Shown here one piece after another: positions 1-9,237 of a DNA stretch of 64,000 nt. The position numbers and the translations under genes are program-made. Source of the stretch: Agromyces sp. Root81 (lineage in GTDB: Bacteria; Actinomycetota; Actinomycetes; Actinomycetales; Microbacteriaceae); the NCBI RefSeq assembly GCF_001429165.1, contig NZ_LMIR01000001.1, forward strand, positions 952,875-1,016,874, in the 5' to 3' direction. Position 1 is the stretch's first letter, and each line of letters begins with the position of its first letter. The notes beneath the pieces were generated by a model. It saw only the letters and a program-made list of their open reading frames with translations, was not told where the DNA came from and ran no database searches.

Positions 1-106
1 GCGTGAGCGCGAGCTGGAGCAGGGCGGGATCGATCGAGATCTGCAGACGCTGCTGCAGTTCCTCGATCGCTCGATCCTCAGCCCCGATGAGCTCCGTTCG
101 CGTCAC
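1..106 (-). CDS. rnc: Ribonuclease III, N-terminal fragment (runs off left edge)
   Basis: Only the first 35 codons are in the window. Reading from the GTG at 104-106 gives a short helical N-terminus ending DPALLQLALT, which matches how RNase III begins just before its family signature (HxSYxxE lies beyond the edge). RNase III cleaves double-stranded RNA and processes rRNA precursors. It lies 28 bp downstream of rpmF on the same strand, the usual yceD-rpmF-rnc order in actinobacteria, and that context is the main support. No strong ribosome binding site precedes the GTG and the frame stays open upstream, so the start is tentative. Confidence 0.72.
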   Translation of the reverse strand, partial: MTRTELIGAEDRAIEELQQRLQISIDPALLQLALT

Positions 107-134
107 GACCGGTCGTTCAGGTATCTGGGGCCGA

Positions 135-338
135 CTAGACGTCGGCGACCTTGCGGCCCTTGTACTCGAGGAAGAGCGGGGTGCCCGCCGAGTCCTCGAC
201 GACCTTGGCACGGTGAGGAAGGCTGTAGGTGACCTTGCCGTTCTCGACCGTCTTGACCAGGGTGGGGACCTCGGCCTTCCACTGCGCACGGCGCATGTGG
301 GTTCGGGCGCGTGACTTCTTCCGCTTCGGAACAGCCAT
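135..338 (-). CDS. rpmF: 50S ribosomal protein L32
   Basis: A 67-residue basic protein beginning MAVPKRKKSRARTHMRRAQW, the characteristic start of bacterial L32. It is a structural component of the large ribosomal subunit. It has no CxxC zinc-ribbon cysteines, so it is the zinc-independent (C-minus) form. An AG-rich Shine-Dalgarno-like stretch precedes the ATG. It starts 2 bp after the upstream DUF177 gene ends, so the two are almost certainly co-transcribed and probably translationally coupled. rnc follows. Confidence 0.97.
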   Translation of the reverse strand: MAVPKRKKSRARTHMRRAQWKAEVPTLVKTVENGKVTYSLPHRAKVVEDSAGTPLFLEYKGRKVADV

Positions 339-340
339 GA

Positions 341-910
341 CTATCTCTCTTCTCTCTGCTGGTCGGCGCCGGATGCGTCATCCGGGCCGCTGTCTTCGGA
401 AGCCTGGAACCCGGCGAGCGCGGACCATCGTGGATCGCTGTGCTCAGGGGTGACGAGTTCCGGATGATCGGCCAGTCGGAGCCCGGTCTCGAGGTCGAGA
501 CCCGGGCAATCCGGTCGGCACACCGGCTGGAACGGCAGTGCCAGCACTACCGCATCTCGGATGAGTGGTTCAAGATCCACGTGGTCGTCTTGAACCTCAT
601 ACTCGATGGCTTCCCCAGAATGATACCCGAAGAGTTCTTGGAACTCGACTTCGACCGGCAAGGCGATGTCAATGAGGCACCGACCGCACTCCCCTTCGGC
701 GACCGCATCGATCTCGGCGGTGACGAGGATGCCCTCGTGCACCGACTCGAGTCGGACCTCGAGATCGAGCTCGGAACCGGCTCGGACTGCGACGAGTCCC
801 TCGCCCATCTGGTCGCCTGCGGGGACGGTGAACGGGTGCTCGCGCATCTCGCCCGGACGGTTGACGAGATCTCGCACGTTCACGCGGAACGGAGAATGCT
901 TGATGGCCAC
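341..910 (-). CDS. YceD-family protein (DUF177), probable large-subunit rRNA accumulation protein
   Basis: A 189-residue protein of the DUF177/YceD family, typically encoded next to rpmF, as here. Family members in bacteria and plastids are linked to 23S rRNA accumulation; the mechanism is unknown. A central segment reads GECGRCLIDIALPVEVEFQE, with the two family cysteines, and a second Cys pair (CRPDC) lies nearer the C-terminus, suggesting metal or structural roles. The start is a GTG at 908-910, chosen because a TAGACT -10 box ends 8 bp upstream. That box overlaps the stop codon of the preceding transglutaminase gene, so this gene probably has its own leaderless promoter in addition to read-through. 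Confidence 0.88.
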   Translation of the reverse strand: MAIKHSPFRVNVRDLVNRPGEMREHPFTVPAGDQMGEGLVAVRAGSELDLEVRLESVHEGILVTAEIDAVAEGECGRCLIDIALPVEVEFQELFGYHSGEAIEYEVQDDHVDLEPLIRDAVVLALPFQPVCRPDCPGLDLETGLRLADHPELVTPEHSDPRWSALAGFQASEDSGPDDASGADQQREER

Positions 911-918
911 GAGCGACG

Positions 919-924
919 AGTCTA
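919..924 (-). promoter_or_regulatory. Predicted -10 box (TAGACT) of yceD-rpmF-rnc
   Basis: TAGACT on the minus strand ends 8 bases before the GTG of the DUF177 gene, the spacing of a leaderless transcript. No convincing -35 was found. It overlaps the TAG stop of the upstream gene. Confidence 0.45.
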
Positions 925-3249
925 CGCGTCGACGGATGGGCGTTCGCCGAAAGCCCGGCGCGCGGCGTCGAAGAGCGAACGCGGTGCGAACACGGCGTGC
1001 GCTCTCGCCGACAGCGCGGCATCCGCGAGCAGCGCTGCGCGCACCCGATCGAGTTGCTCCTGCAATTCGGATGCCTCGGGCGGCGAACCGGTCTCGGGCC
1101 CGTATCGTTCGCGTTCGACGGCATCGCGCAGGGCGGTGAGCGCGGCAAGCGCCGCCGCCTCGCCGAACGCCTCGCGCTCGGCGGCCGTGGCGGCGAAGGC
1201 CCGGGCGGTCTCGACGTCGTCACCGCCCGCCCCGAGATCGCGGGCCGTCGCGATGACCTCGTCCCACGCGGCATCCGCCGGCCGCTCGCCCTTCGCGATG
1301 CGGCGGCGGCGCGTCCAGCGCTGCCCGAGCCGCAGCATCGCCGGCAGGAGGAGCACGAGCACCGCGACGAGCACGACGGAAAGGCCGCGCTGCCACCACG
1401 AATCGGCGGTGGCGCCGCCGCCGCCCTGCCCTGCGAGCCCGCGGTCGGGATCGAGGTCGGGACGGCCACTCGCGCCTGGCGTGATCGGGGCGGTGCTCGG
1501 CGCAGCGGCGCCGGTGCCGTCGCCGGCCCCTGGGCGCGAGTAGTCGGGCACGCTGCCACGACCCGGCGTCGGCTCGAACGGCACCCAACCGACGCCCTCG
1601 AAGTACAGCTCGGGCCAGGAGTGCAGGTCGTGCGAGTCGACTTCGACGCGCTGCACGCCGTCGACCCGCTCCTGGGTCGGCGAGCCCTGCGTGTAGCCCA
1701 GCGAGATCCGCGAGGGGATGCCGAGTTCGCGTGCGAGCACCGCCATCGTCGAGGCGAAGTGCACGCAATAGCCCGACTTCGTCTCGAGGAACTGCGCGAT
1801 GACGTCGAACCCTCCCCCGTCGTAGCCCTCTGCGACAGGCGCCTCGGTGTCGTAGTCGAACTGCGACGAGCGCAGGAACGACTGGATCGCGACCGCCGCG
1901 TCGTACTTGGACGTCGTTCCGGCGGTCACGACGACGGCCGTGTCCGCGATGATCGGCGGCATCTCCTCGGGCAGCTCGAGATTGGCCTCGAGTTCGGCGG
2001 GCACCTCGGTGCTCGCGTCGCGCAGCTGCGCCACGGTGGGCGTCACCTCGAGCCGGGTGACCCGGTACCGCTGACCCCCGGTGTTGGTGTCGACGCTGCG
2101 CACGGCGAGCGATCCGGGGTCCCAGAACCAGGAGCCGCTCAGCCCCTCGATGCGCGATGCCGGGTAGGGCACGGGCAGCCACGTGGTGCGCACCTCGTCG
2201 ACGACGACCTCGATCGGATGCTCCGAGGTCTCGACCTCCTCGGAGAGTCCATCGGGCAGCGGCATCGCATCGACCGTGTTGTCGCCGTCGACGGCCGTGT
2301 CGGTGACCCCCCAGACCTCGCCTTCGAAGCGGTCGAGCGTCAGCAGGGTGAAGTACGGCCGATCGGCGTCGCGGGCGAAGTAGTGGAACGCCGGCCGTGC
2401 CTCCGGTCGCCGGAGATCGCGCCCGAGATCGATGAACGGGCTCACCCCCCGTGCGAACAGCGTGCCCTGACTGGGAGACCCGAGCAGCAGGCTCGTCGAC
2501 ACGCTCGGCGTGGATGCGGCGAGCACCGACGCCGTGAGCAGGCCCACCGCGGCGAGACCGAGCGAAGCGCCGAGCGTCGAGACGATGGGCACGCGCTTGG
2601 GCGGCACGATGACGGCGGCGTCCTCGCCCTCGTCGCCCGCGAGGAGGCGTGCCCGACGGCGCACGCGGACGTCGACGCGGAGCAGCAGCAGATATGCCGC
2701 GGCGGTCAGCACGAGCGCCGGCAGCTCGGCGCCCGCCTCGATGATGAAGCCCGGCACGAGGATCGGCACGAGAGCCGGCGCCGCGGCGAGCGCCGGCATG
2801 CGCAGCGTCTGGACGAGGATGTCTGCGACGACCGCGAGCAGCCCGATGCCGAGCGCGAGCGCGAAGAGCAGCGGCGGCACGGCGATCGCAGGCACCGACT
2901 GCTGCTCGATCGTGCGCTGGGCCCCCGACATGAGGCCGCCGAACGTGTCGAACGTCTCGGGCGTCGGAACGATGAGCGCGATGCTCGACGCCCCGCCGAA
3001 CACGAGCGTGAGCAGCAGCAGGAGCACCACGAGCTCGAGCACCGGGACGAGGGAGGCAGGCGCCCGCAGCGCCCGCAGCCCGGCTCCTGAGAACAGCACT
3101 CCACCCGCGATGAAGGCGCAGAGCCACCACCATCCGCTGCCGGCGATGAGCGGGCCGAGCGCCATCGCGGCGGTCGCGAGCAGCAGGAAGGAGGCCGCGG
3201 TCAGCGCGAGTCGCTGCGCTCGCGAGAGGGGGACGGGGTCAGGGCGCAT
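922..3249 (-). CDS. Membrane-anchored transglutaminase-like protein (TgpA-type)
   Basis: 775 residues. The N-terminal half carries several hydrophobic segments (within about residues 10-250), then an extracytoplasmic region with a transglutaminase-like domain, a Pro/Gly-rich linker, a further membrane segment near residue 610 and a cytoplasmic tail. Catalytic residues are visible: Cys495 in GYCVHFASTMA and His543 in DLHSWPEL, followed by FEPTPG. Activity is therefore plausible: peptide-amide cleavage or crosslinking in the envelope. The start ATG at 3247-3249 overlaps the DUF58 stop by 11 bp, so translation is coupled. It is the last gene of a coaD-MoxR-DUF58-TGase series. The exact substrate is unknown. 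Confidence 0.85.
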   Translation of the reverse strand: MRPDPVPLSRAQRLALTAASFLLLATAAMALGPLIAGSGWWWLCAFIAGGVLFSGAGLRALRAPASLVPVLELVVLLLLLTLVFGGASSIALIVPTPETFDTFGGLMSGAQRTIEQQSVPAIAVPPLLFALALGIGLLAVVADILVQTLRMPALAAAPALVPILVPGFIIEAGAELPALVLTAAAYLLLLRVDVRVRRRARLLAGDEGEDAAVIVPPKRVPIVSTLGASLGLAAVGLLTASVLAASTPSVSTSLLLGSPSQGTLFARGVSPFIDLGRDLRRPEARPAFHYFARDADRPYFTLLTLDRFEGEVWGVTDTAVDGDNTVDAMPLPDGLSEEVETSEHPIEVVVDEVRTTWLPVPYPASRIEGLSGSWFWDPGSLAVRSVDTNTGGQRYRVTRLEVTPTVAQLRDASTEVPAELEANLELPEEMPPIIADTAVVVTAGTTSKYDAAVAIQSFLRSSQFDYDTEAPVAEGYDGGGFDVIAQFLETKSGYCVHFASTMAVLARELGIPSRISLGYTQGSPTQERVDGVQRVEVDSHDLHSWPELYFEGVGWVPFEPTPGRGSVPDYSRPGAGDGTGAAAPSTAPITPGASGRPDLDPDRGLAGQGGGGATADSWWQRGLSVVLVAVLVLLLPAMLRLGQRWTRRRRIAKGERPADAAWDEVIATARDLGAGGDDVETARAFAATAAEREAFGEAAALAALTALRDAVERERYGPETGSPPEASELQEQLDRVRAALLADAALSARAHAVFAPRSLFDAARRAFGERPSVDA

Positions 3250-4630
3250 CGGAGTCACCGCCGAGGTCTGCCGGCGCACGCGGCGCCGCGCCGCGCCGCG
3301 CCTGCGGCTCGGGGCGGGTCATGGTCGTGCCGGACCAGGCCGCCGCGATCTCCGCGCCCCGGCGCACGCGCACGACCCGCCAATCGGCCTTCTCGAGAGC
3401 GTCGACGACGCCGGCCGCGACGCCCTCGGTCGCGAAGGCCACGGCCGGTTCGAAGGTCGATCGCAGGGCCACGAGGGTGCGGGCATCGTGCTCGTCGGGA
3501 TCGACGAGCACCGCGAAGCCTGGCATGCGGGCGTCGCGGCCCCGAGCACCCGACGCCGGGGCCGCTGCATCGACGTGCTGCGTTCGGGGTCCGGCCGGCC
3601 GGGCGGGCCCGTCGAGCCGCGCGAGGTCTTCGAGCAGCATGCGATCGCCGCCCGGCATGCGGTAGCCGGCGCCGGCCTCTTCGGACAGGAGGCTCCGGTC
3701 GGGGTCGTCGACCCGGTCGCAGCGCACCCGGAAGCCGCGTTCCAGCAGGTGCATGCCGATCGACGCCGCGACCTCGACGCCGAGTTCGAAACCGAAATGG
3801 GGCGTATCGTCGCCCTCGCGCCGGTGGCTCGTCTGTCGCGCCCGGCCGGCGAGGGTCGTGTCGAGGATGATGCGCGCCTCGGGGTCGCCGCGCTGCTCCT
3901 CTTCGCGCACCATGAGCTCGCCGCGACGGGCCGTCGCGGCCCAGTTCACCCGCCGCAGCGGATCGCCGTACCGGTACTCCCGCGCGATGAGCTCGTCGGA
4001 GTTCGGGTGCGTGCGCCGCTGCAACCCGTTGAGCACGCCGTCGACGCTCGCCGCTGAGCCGAGCGCGGTGTCGAGCGGCGTCACCCGCGGGGTCACCACC
4101 ACGTCGTGCGCCGTGCCGACGTCGCGGTCGATGCGGGCGAGCCCGAACGGGTCGGCGATGCCGACCCGCAGGGGGCCGATCGGGTAGACGCCGCGCCGCG
4201 GCATCCGCAGCCGGTACTCGACGCGCACCGTGTCGTCGCCCGAGGGGAGCATCGACTCGTACGGCCCCATCGCCGGCAGGATCGCCTCGGGCGAGGCCGT
4301 GAGCGCCGCCGGCACGCCGTCACGCCAGTGCGCACCGTCGAAGGTGCGCCGCGAGCGGTTCTTGATGACGAGGGCGACCTTCGTCGATGCCCCGGCGGAC
4401 ACGACCGGCGGCGCGAACCGGCGGGTCACGGCGAGCGTCGGCTTGCGCAGCGTCACGAAGAGCGCGGCCACCGCCGGCATGGCGATGCCGACGAAGGCGA
4501 GCACGAGCACGTCGCGCAGGTCGAACCAGAGCGAGACCGCGAGGAGCAGCACTCCGACGATGACGAGCGTGGCACCCCGGCGAGTGAGTCGCGGCCAGGT
4601 CGCGACTCGAACGGAGCGGGGGCGCCACAT
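3239..4630 (-). CDS. DUF58 domain protein, membrane-anchored
   Basis: 463 residues. Two adjacent hydrophobic segments at about residues 19-57 are followed by a beta-rich region and the DUF58 signature around YRYGDPLRRVNWAATARRGE, where a (Y/H)xxGDxxRxxxW pattern is typical. The fold after this motif resembles a von Willebrand A-type domain, and DUF58 proteins usually pair with MoxR ATPases. The start ATG at 4628-4630 lies one base after the MoxR stop; an upstream extension was rejected because it would overlap the MoxR gene. Function is probably as a MoxR client or adaptor at the membrane; nothing more specific can be read. Confidence 0.86.
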   Translation of the reverse strand: MWRPRSVRVATWPRLTRRGATLVIVGVLLLAVSLWFDLRDVLVLAFVGIAMPAVAALFVTLRKPTLAVTRRFAPPVVSAGASTKVALVIKNRSRRTFDGAHWRDGVPAALTASPEAILPAMGPYESMLPSGDDTVRVEYRLRMPRRGVYPIGPLRVGIADPFGLARIDRDVGTAHDVVVTPRVTPLDTALGSAASVDGVLNGLQRRTHPNSDELIAREYRYGDPLRRVNWAATARRGELMVREEEQRGDPEARIILDTTLAGRARQTSHRREGDDTPHFGFELGVEVAASIGMHLLERGFRVRCDRVDDPDRSLLSEEAGAGYRMPGGDRMLLEDLARLDGPARPAGPRTQHVDAAAPASGARGRDARMPGFAVLVDPDEHDARTLVALRSTFEPAVAFATEGVAAGVVDALEKADWRVVRVRRGAEIAAAWSGTTMTRPEPQARRGAAPRAPADLGGDSDAP

Positions 4631-4631
4631 G

Positions 4632-5636
4632 TCAGTTCCTTCGTGCGCTGCCGACCGGAACCGGCGTCTCCCCCACGATGCGGCGCACGATGGCGTCGAT
4701 GAGCGGCCCGCTGTCGCGGTCGTGCGCCCCGACCGCACGACTCGTGGGCACCAGCCGGTGCGCGAGCACCGGCACGGCGAGCGCGTCGACGTCGTCGGGC
4801 AGCACGAAATCGCGCCCGTGCATCGCCGCGTGCGCCTTGGCCGCGCGGATGAGCTGCAGTGTGGCCCTTGGGCTCGCCCCGAGCCGCAGCTGCCGGTCTT
4901 CGCGGGTGGCCCTCGCGAGGTCGACGGCGTACTCCTTGACCGGTTGCGACGTGAACACGTGCTGCACGGCTTCGATCATGCCGCGGAGCTCGGCGAGGCT
5001 GACGACGGGCTCGAGTGCGTCGAGCGGGCTCGACGTCTCCCGCGTGGAGAGCATCGCCAGCTCGTCGGCCGACGAGGGGTAGCCCATGGAGATGCGCGCC
5101 ATGAACCGGTCGCGCTGCGCCTCGGGCAGCGGATACGTGCCCTCCATCTCGACCGGGTTCTGCGTCGCGATGACGGTGAACGGCGGCTCGAGCCGATAGG
5201 TGGTGCCGTCGGCGGTGACCTGGCGCTCCTCCATGCACTCGAGCAGCGCGGACTGGGTCTTCGGGCTCGCCCGGTTGATCTCGTCGCCGATCACGATGTT
5301 CGCGAAGACCGGGCCGTGCTTGAACTCGAACCGCCGGGTCGACTGGTCGAACACCGAGACGCCGGTGACATCGCTCGGCAGCAGGTCGGGGGTGAACTGG
5401 ATGCGGCTGACGGTCGCGTCGACCGAGCGGGCGAGGGTCTTGGCGAGCATCGTCTTGCCCACGCCCGGCACGTCTTCGATGAGGAGGTGGCCCTCGGCGA
5501 GCAGCACGGTGAGTGCGCTCGTCACGGCCTCGCGCTTGCCGGCGATGACCGCCTCGACGTTCTGCACGATGGTGGCCGCGCGCGCACCGACCTCGTCGAT
5601 GCCCATCTTGGCCGCGACGGCCGTGGTCTCGGTCAT
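4632..5636 (-). CDS. MoxR-family AAA+ ATPase
   Basis: 334 residues. Walker A is [16 protein letters not shown] near residue 57 and Walker B with the family signature is [12 protein letters not shown] near 115-126, both intact; sensor and lid regions follow. MoxR ATPases act as chaperone-like motors, commonly for VWA/DUF58-type partners, and the DUF58 gene starts one base after this stop. The start codon overlaps the coaD stop (ATGA at 5633-5636), so this cassette is translationally coupled to coenzyme A biosynthesis, an unexpected pairing. A close paralogue is encoded at 22588-23556. Confidence 0.93.
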   Translation of the reverse strand: MTETTAVAAKMGIDEVGARAATIVQNVEAVIAGKREAVTSALTVLLAEGHLLIEDVPGVGKTMLAKTLARSVDATVSRIQFTPDLLPSDVTGVSVFDQSTRRFEFKHGPVFANIVIGDEINRASPKTQSALLECMEERQVTADGTTYRLEPPFTVIATQNPVEMEGTYPLPEAQRDRFMARISMGYPSSADELAMLSTRETSSPLDALEPVVSLAELRGMIEAVQHVFTSQPVKEYAVDLARATREDRQLRLGASPRATLQLIRAAKAHAAMHGRDFVLPDDVDALAVPVLAHRLVPTSRAVGAHDRDSGPLIDAIVRRIVGETPVPVGSARRN

Positions 5637-6124
5637 GGCGTCATCGCCGCCTGGAGGTACTCGGCCACGACCGGCGGCACATACGGCGCGACGTCGCCGC
5701 CGAGCGCCGAGACCTGACGCACGAGCGAACTCGACACGTGGGCGTTCGCCGGATCAGGCAGGAGGAAGACCGTCTCGACCCCGGCGAGGTGGCGGTTCAC
5801 GATCGCCATTGGCGTCTCGTAGGCGACGTCGAGCTGCGATCGCACGCCCTTCACGAGCACGGAGGCACCGACGTCGGTGCAGTAGTCGACGAGGAGGCCC
5901 ATGCTCCACGAGGCCACGACGATGCGGCCCTCGATGCCGGCTTCGGCGATCGAGCGCTCGATGAGCGAGACGCGCTGCGCGATCGGCAGCAGCGCCGACT
6001 TGTCGGGGTTGTGCACGACGACGACGTGCAGCTCGTCGTAGAGCCCCGCGGCCCGTTCGATGACGTCGAGATGGCCGCGCGTGACGGGGTCGAATGAACC
6101 TGGGACGACGGCGATCCGCTGCAT
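5633..6124 (-). CDS. coaD: Phosphopantetheine adenylyltransferase
   Basis: 163 residues. Transfers AMP from ATP to 4'-phosphopantetheine, the penultimate step of coenzyme A synthesis, in the cytosol. The nucleotidyltransferase motif [14 protein letters not shown] (T/HxGH type) is at residues 8-21, and SSSLVRQV near residue 128 matches the C-terminal substrate-binding motif. The ATG at 6124 was chosen over a TTG two codons upstream because it gives the family-typical N-terminus ([13 protein letters not shown]) and lies 7 bp after a TACGCT -10 box. Confidence 0.96.
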   Translation of the reverse strand: MQRIAVVPGSFDPVTRGHLDVIERAAGLYDELHVVVVHNPDKSALLPIAQRVSLIERSIAEAGIEGRIVVASWSMGLLVDYCTDVGASVLVKGVRSQLDVAYETPMAIVNRHLAGVETVFLLPDPANAHVSSSLVRQVSALGGDVAPYVPPVVAEYLQAAMTP

Positions 6125-6131
6125 ACGCAAC

Positions 6132-6137
6132 AGCGTA
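6132..6137 (-). promoter_or_regulatory. Predicted -10 box (TACGCT) of coaD
   Basis: TACGCT ends 7 bases before the coaD ATG, consistent with a leaderless mRNA. The same GCAGTACGCT-like context occurs upstream of leuB. The -35 is weak. Confidence 0.5.
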
Positions 6138-6175
6138 CTGCCCGCGCAGCCCAGCCGGAGGGGCTGTGGAGAGTC

Positions 6176-8428
6176 TCAGCCCTTGCTCAGGTACCCGCTC
6201 GTCTCTTCGTCGAGTCGGCGGCGCACCGCGGCCGCGAGGGCGGGGTGCGACGCGAGTCCGTCGCCGCCCGCGAGCACCTCCTGGGCCATCTCCCGCGCCT
6301 CGGCGATGAGGTCGCCGTCGCGCGCCACCTTCAGCAGCTTGAGCGAGGACCGGCCGCCGGACTGCACGGCGCCGAGCACGTCGCCCTCCTGCCGCAGCTC
6401 GAGGTCGGCCTGGGCGAGCTCGAAGCCGTCGAGCGTGGCGGCGACGGCCTCGACCCGCTGCAGGGCCAGGGAGCCGGGCACGGCCGAGGTCACGAGCAGG
6501 CAGAGCCCCGGCACCCCGCCGCGGCCGACCCGGCCGCGCAGCTGGTGCAGCTGGGAGACGCCGAACCGGTCGGCGTCGACGACGACCATGGCGCTCGCGT
6601 TCGGCACGTCGACGCCCACCTCGATGACGGTCGTCGCGACGAGCACGTCGATCTCGCCCGACGAGAACGCGCGCATCGCGGCATCCTTCTCCTCGGCGGA
6701 CATCCGGCCGTGGAGCGGGGCGATGCGCGTCTCGGCGAAGCGCGGGTGGGCGCGCAGCTCGGCGAGCACCACGGCAACGGATGCCACGGGCGCGGCGGCG
6801 TCGGCCCGGCCCTCACCATCGGACGACTCGGCCACCGGGGCGCCGCCCGGCCCCTCGTCTTCGACGACCTTCGGCTCGATCGCCGGACACACGACGAAGG
6901 CCTGCCGCCCGAGCGCGAGTTCTTCGGCGAGCCGCTCCCAGATGCGCGGCCGCCAGGTGGGACGGATCGCGAGCGGCACGACCTGCGACGTGATGCCCGC
7001 GCGACCGGCGGGGAGCTCGCGGATCGTCGACACGTCGAGGTCGCCGAACACCGTCATCGCGACGGTGCGCGGAATCGGCGTCGCCGTCAGCACGAGCACG
7101 TGCGGGGGGCTCTGCCCCTTGAGCCGGAGCGCCTCGCGCTGCTCGACGCCGAAACGGTGCTGCTCGTCGACGACGACGAGCCCGAGATCGGCGAACGAGA
7201 CGGTGTCGCCGAGCAGCGCGTGCGTGCCGACGACGATGCGGGACTGTCCCGCAGCGGCGCGCAGCAGGGCCTTCTTGCGCTCGGCGACGGGGAGCTGGCC
7301 CGTCAGCAGGGTCGGCATGAGCTCGGCGGCGAGATCGGGGCCGAGCATCTTCGCGATCGATCGCAGGTGCTGGCCGGCGAGCACCTCGGTCGGGGCGAGG
7401 AGCGCCGACTGGCCGCCCGAGTCGGCGACGGCGAGCATCGCCCGCAGGGCGACGACCGTCTTGCCGGAACCCACCTCGCCCTGCACGAGCCGGTTCATCG
7501 GCACGGGCTCGCCGAGGTCGTGCGCGATCTCGCCACCGACCTCGAGCTGGTCGCCCGTGAGGGTGAACGGCAGCGCAGCGTCGAACCGCTCGAGCAGTCC
7601 GCCGGGCACGGGCTGTCGCGCGGCGGTCGTGTGCGTGCGCAGTTCGGCGCGGCGCTCGAGCAGCGCCGTCTGCAGCACGAACGCCTCGGTGAAGCGCAGG
7701 GTGCCGCGGGCGCGCTTCCAGTCACCGTCGCGCTCCGGCCGGTGCACGAGCTCGAGCGCCTGTCGATGGACGAGGAGCGACTTCGCCGCGCGAACGGAGT
7801 CCGGCAGCGGGTCGTCGAGCGGGGCGAGACCGTCGAGCACGAGCTCGATCGCCTTCGCGATCTGCCAGCTCGCGAGCGTGCTCGTCGCCGGGTAGATCGG
7901 GATCGGCGCCTCGGCCCATCGCTTCGCCGCTGCGTCGCCGGCCTCGAGCGGCGTGGCGTCGTCGAACAGCTCGTAGTCGGGGTGCGCGAGCTGACGCTGC
8001 CCCTTGTAGTCGCTCACCTTGCCGGCGAAGATGCCGCGCCGCCCGGGCCGGAGGTCTGCTGCGCGCCAGCGCTGGTTGAAGAACGTCAGGGTCAGCACTC
8101 CCGTGCCGTCGGTGATCTTCGCCTCGACGATCGAGCCCCGGCGGGCGCGCATCGATCGCTCGCCCACCTCGATCACCTCGGCGATGATCGTGATGTTCTC
8201 GTCGAGCGGCAGGGTCGCGAGAGCGGTGAGCTCACCGCGCATGGCGTAGCGCCGAGGATAGTGGGCGAGCAGGTCGCCGACGGTGCGATGCCCGAAGCCG
8301 CGCTCGAACGCCTGCGCGGTACGTCCGCCGAGCGCGCCCGACAGGCGGGAATCGAGGGTGAACGAACCGGGCGCGATCTCGCCGCCGGTCGTCGCTTCGC
8401 GCCCCTCTGTGCCGCGCCCATCGGTCAT
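6176..8428 (-). CDS. recG: ATP-dependent DNA helicase RecG
   Basis: 750 residues, normal for RecG. An N-terminal OB-fold wedge domain (about residues 65-160) precedes the helicase core. Walker A is GEVGSGKTVVAL near residue 318, the DEQHRFG box (motif II) near 422, and ATPIPRTVAM (motif III) follows. Motif VI and the C-terminal QxxGRxGR region (HQLRGRVGRGG) are present. RecG remodels stalled forks and Holliday junctions. The C-terminal third holds a non-standard insertion rich in Ala, Gly and acidic residues between helicase motifs (around 6780-6860). The start ATG overlaps the TPR gene's stop (ATGA), so the two form an operon. Confidence 0.96.
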   Translation of the reverse strand: MTDGRGTEGREATTGGEIAPGSFTLDSRLSGALGGRTAQAFERGFGHRTVGDLLAHYPRRYAMRGELTALATLPLDENITIIAEVIEVGERSMRARRGSIVEAKITDGTGVLTLTFFNQRWRAADLRPGRRGIFAGKVSDYKGQRQLAHPDYELFDDATPLEAGDAAAKRWAEAPIPIYPATSTLASWQIAKAIELVLDGLAPLDDPLPDSVRAAKSLLVHRQALELVHRPERDGDWKRARGTLRFTEAFVLQTALLERRAELRTHTTAARQPVPGGLLERFDAALPFTLTGDQLEVGGEIAHDLGEPVPMNRLVQGEVGSGKTVVALRAMLAVADSGGQSALLAPTEVLAGQHLRSIAKMLGPDLAAELMPTLLTGQLPVAERKKALLRAAAGQSRIVVGTHALLGDTVSFADLGLVVVDEQHRFGVEQREALRLKGQSPPHVLVLTATPIPRTVAMTVFGDLDVSTIRELPAGRAGITSQVVPLAIRPTWRPRIWERLAEELALGRQAFVVCPAIEPKVVEDEGPGGAPVAESSDGEGRADAAAPVASVAVVLAELRAHPRFAETRIAPLHGRMSAEEKDAAMRAFSSGEIDVLVATTVIEVGVDVPNASAMVVVDADRFGVSQLHQLRGRVGRGGVPGLCLLVTSAVPGSLALQRVEAVAATLDGFELAQADLELRQEGDVLGAVQSGGRSSLKLLKVARDGDLIAEAREMAQEVLAGGDGLASHPALAAAVRRRLDEETSGYLSKG

Positions 8429-9231
8429 GGCTCGATCGTAGGCTCCGCCTCCGTCAGTGTGGCGAGCTCCGCCTGCACGTACGGGTCGTCGGGACGGGCT
8501 TCGGCGAGTTCGCGCTGCAGCGCGAGCGCCTCGTCGGTGCGGCCCAGGCTGCGCAGGCACCGCGCGACCGACCAGCGGGCGACGTGGCGCTGCTCGGCCG
8601 TGCCGTAGCGGTCGGCCGCCTCGACGGCCAGTTCGAAGTGCGTGAGCGCCGCCTCGGCCCGGCCGCCGTCGTGCATCGTCCAGCCGAGGTTGTTGTGCAG
8701 TGCCACGCCCCAGCGCAGCAGCCTGGCGTCGCGCCGCCCGGCGAGCACGTCGAAGCCTTCGGCGGCCCACTCCTCCTCGTGCCCGGCGTCGTTCAGCGCG
8801 AGCATGTGCAGGGCGTCGAGCACGAGGAACGGCGAACCAGCGATCGCGGCCTCCCGCACGCCTCGGGTGAGCTCAGGCACGGCGTCGGCCGGGCGGCCAG
8901 CGGATGCCGCGAGCCGGCCCCGCTCGATCGCCACGCGCGCTCGCAGCTCCGCGGCATCCGCGGGCGGGTCGTCGGCCCGAATGCCGGCCGCCACGCCCTC
9001 GAGCGCGGCGAGCGCCTCGTCGATGCGGCCCTGGATGCCCAGGGCACGCGCGAGCTGGGTGGTCATCACCGCGCGCAGGTGCGCGGAGTTGCCGTCGTCG
9101 TCTGCGGCCTCCCTGAACCGCTCCTCACTGGCCGCAGGGTCCCCGAAGTCCCAGAGTCGGTCGATCATCTGCTGTTCGGCGCCGCGGTGTCGGGACGGTT
9201 CGGCGGGCACCTGGTCGGTCGAGTCATCCAC
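8425..9231 (-). CDS. Tetratricopeptide-repeat protein
   Basis: 268 residues of mostly alpha-helical, Ala/Arg/Glu-rich sequence with several recognisable TPR units (for example around ALHNNLGWTMHDGGRAEAAL and WSVARCLRSLGRTDEAL). No signal peptide is evident. TPR proteins scaffold protein contacts; the partner is unknown. The GTG at 9229-9231 is the first start after the upstream repeat array, but its spacing from the GGGAGG motif is poor; ATG at 9166-9168 (MIDRLWDFGDP) is a good alternative because conserved-looking sequence begins there. It is translationally coupled to recG. Related proteins typically begin near the internal ATG (recollection, not verified). Confidence 0.78.
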   Translation of the reverse strand: MDDSTDQVPAEPSRHRGAEQQMIDRLWDFGDPAASEERFREAADDDGNSAHLRAVMTTQLARALGIQGRIDEALAALEGVAAGIRADDPPADAAELRARVAIERGRLAASAGRPADAVPELTRGVREAAIAGSPFLVLDALHMLALNDAGHEEEWAAEGFDVLAGRRDARLLRWGVALHNNLGWTMHDGGRAEAALTHFELAVEAADRYGTAEQRHVARWSVARCLRSLGRTDEALALQRELAEARPDDPYVQAELATLTEAEPTIEP

Positions 9232-9237
9232 CCTCCC

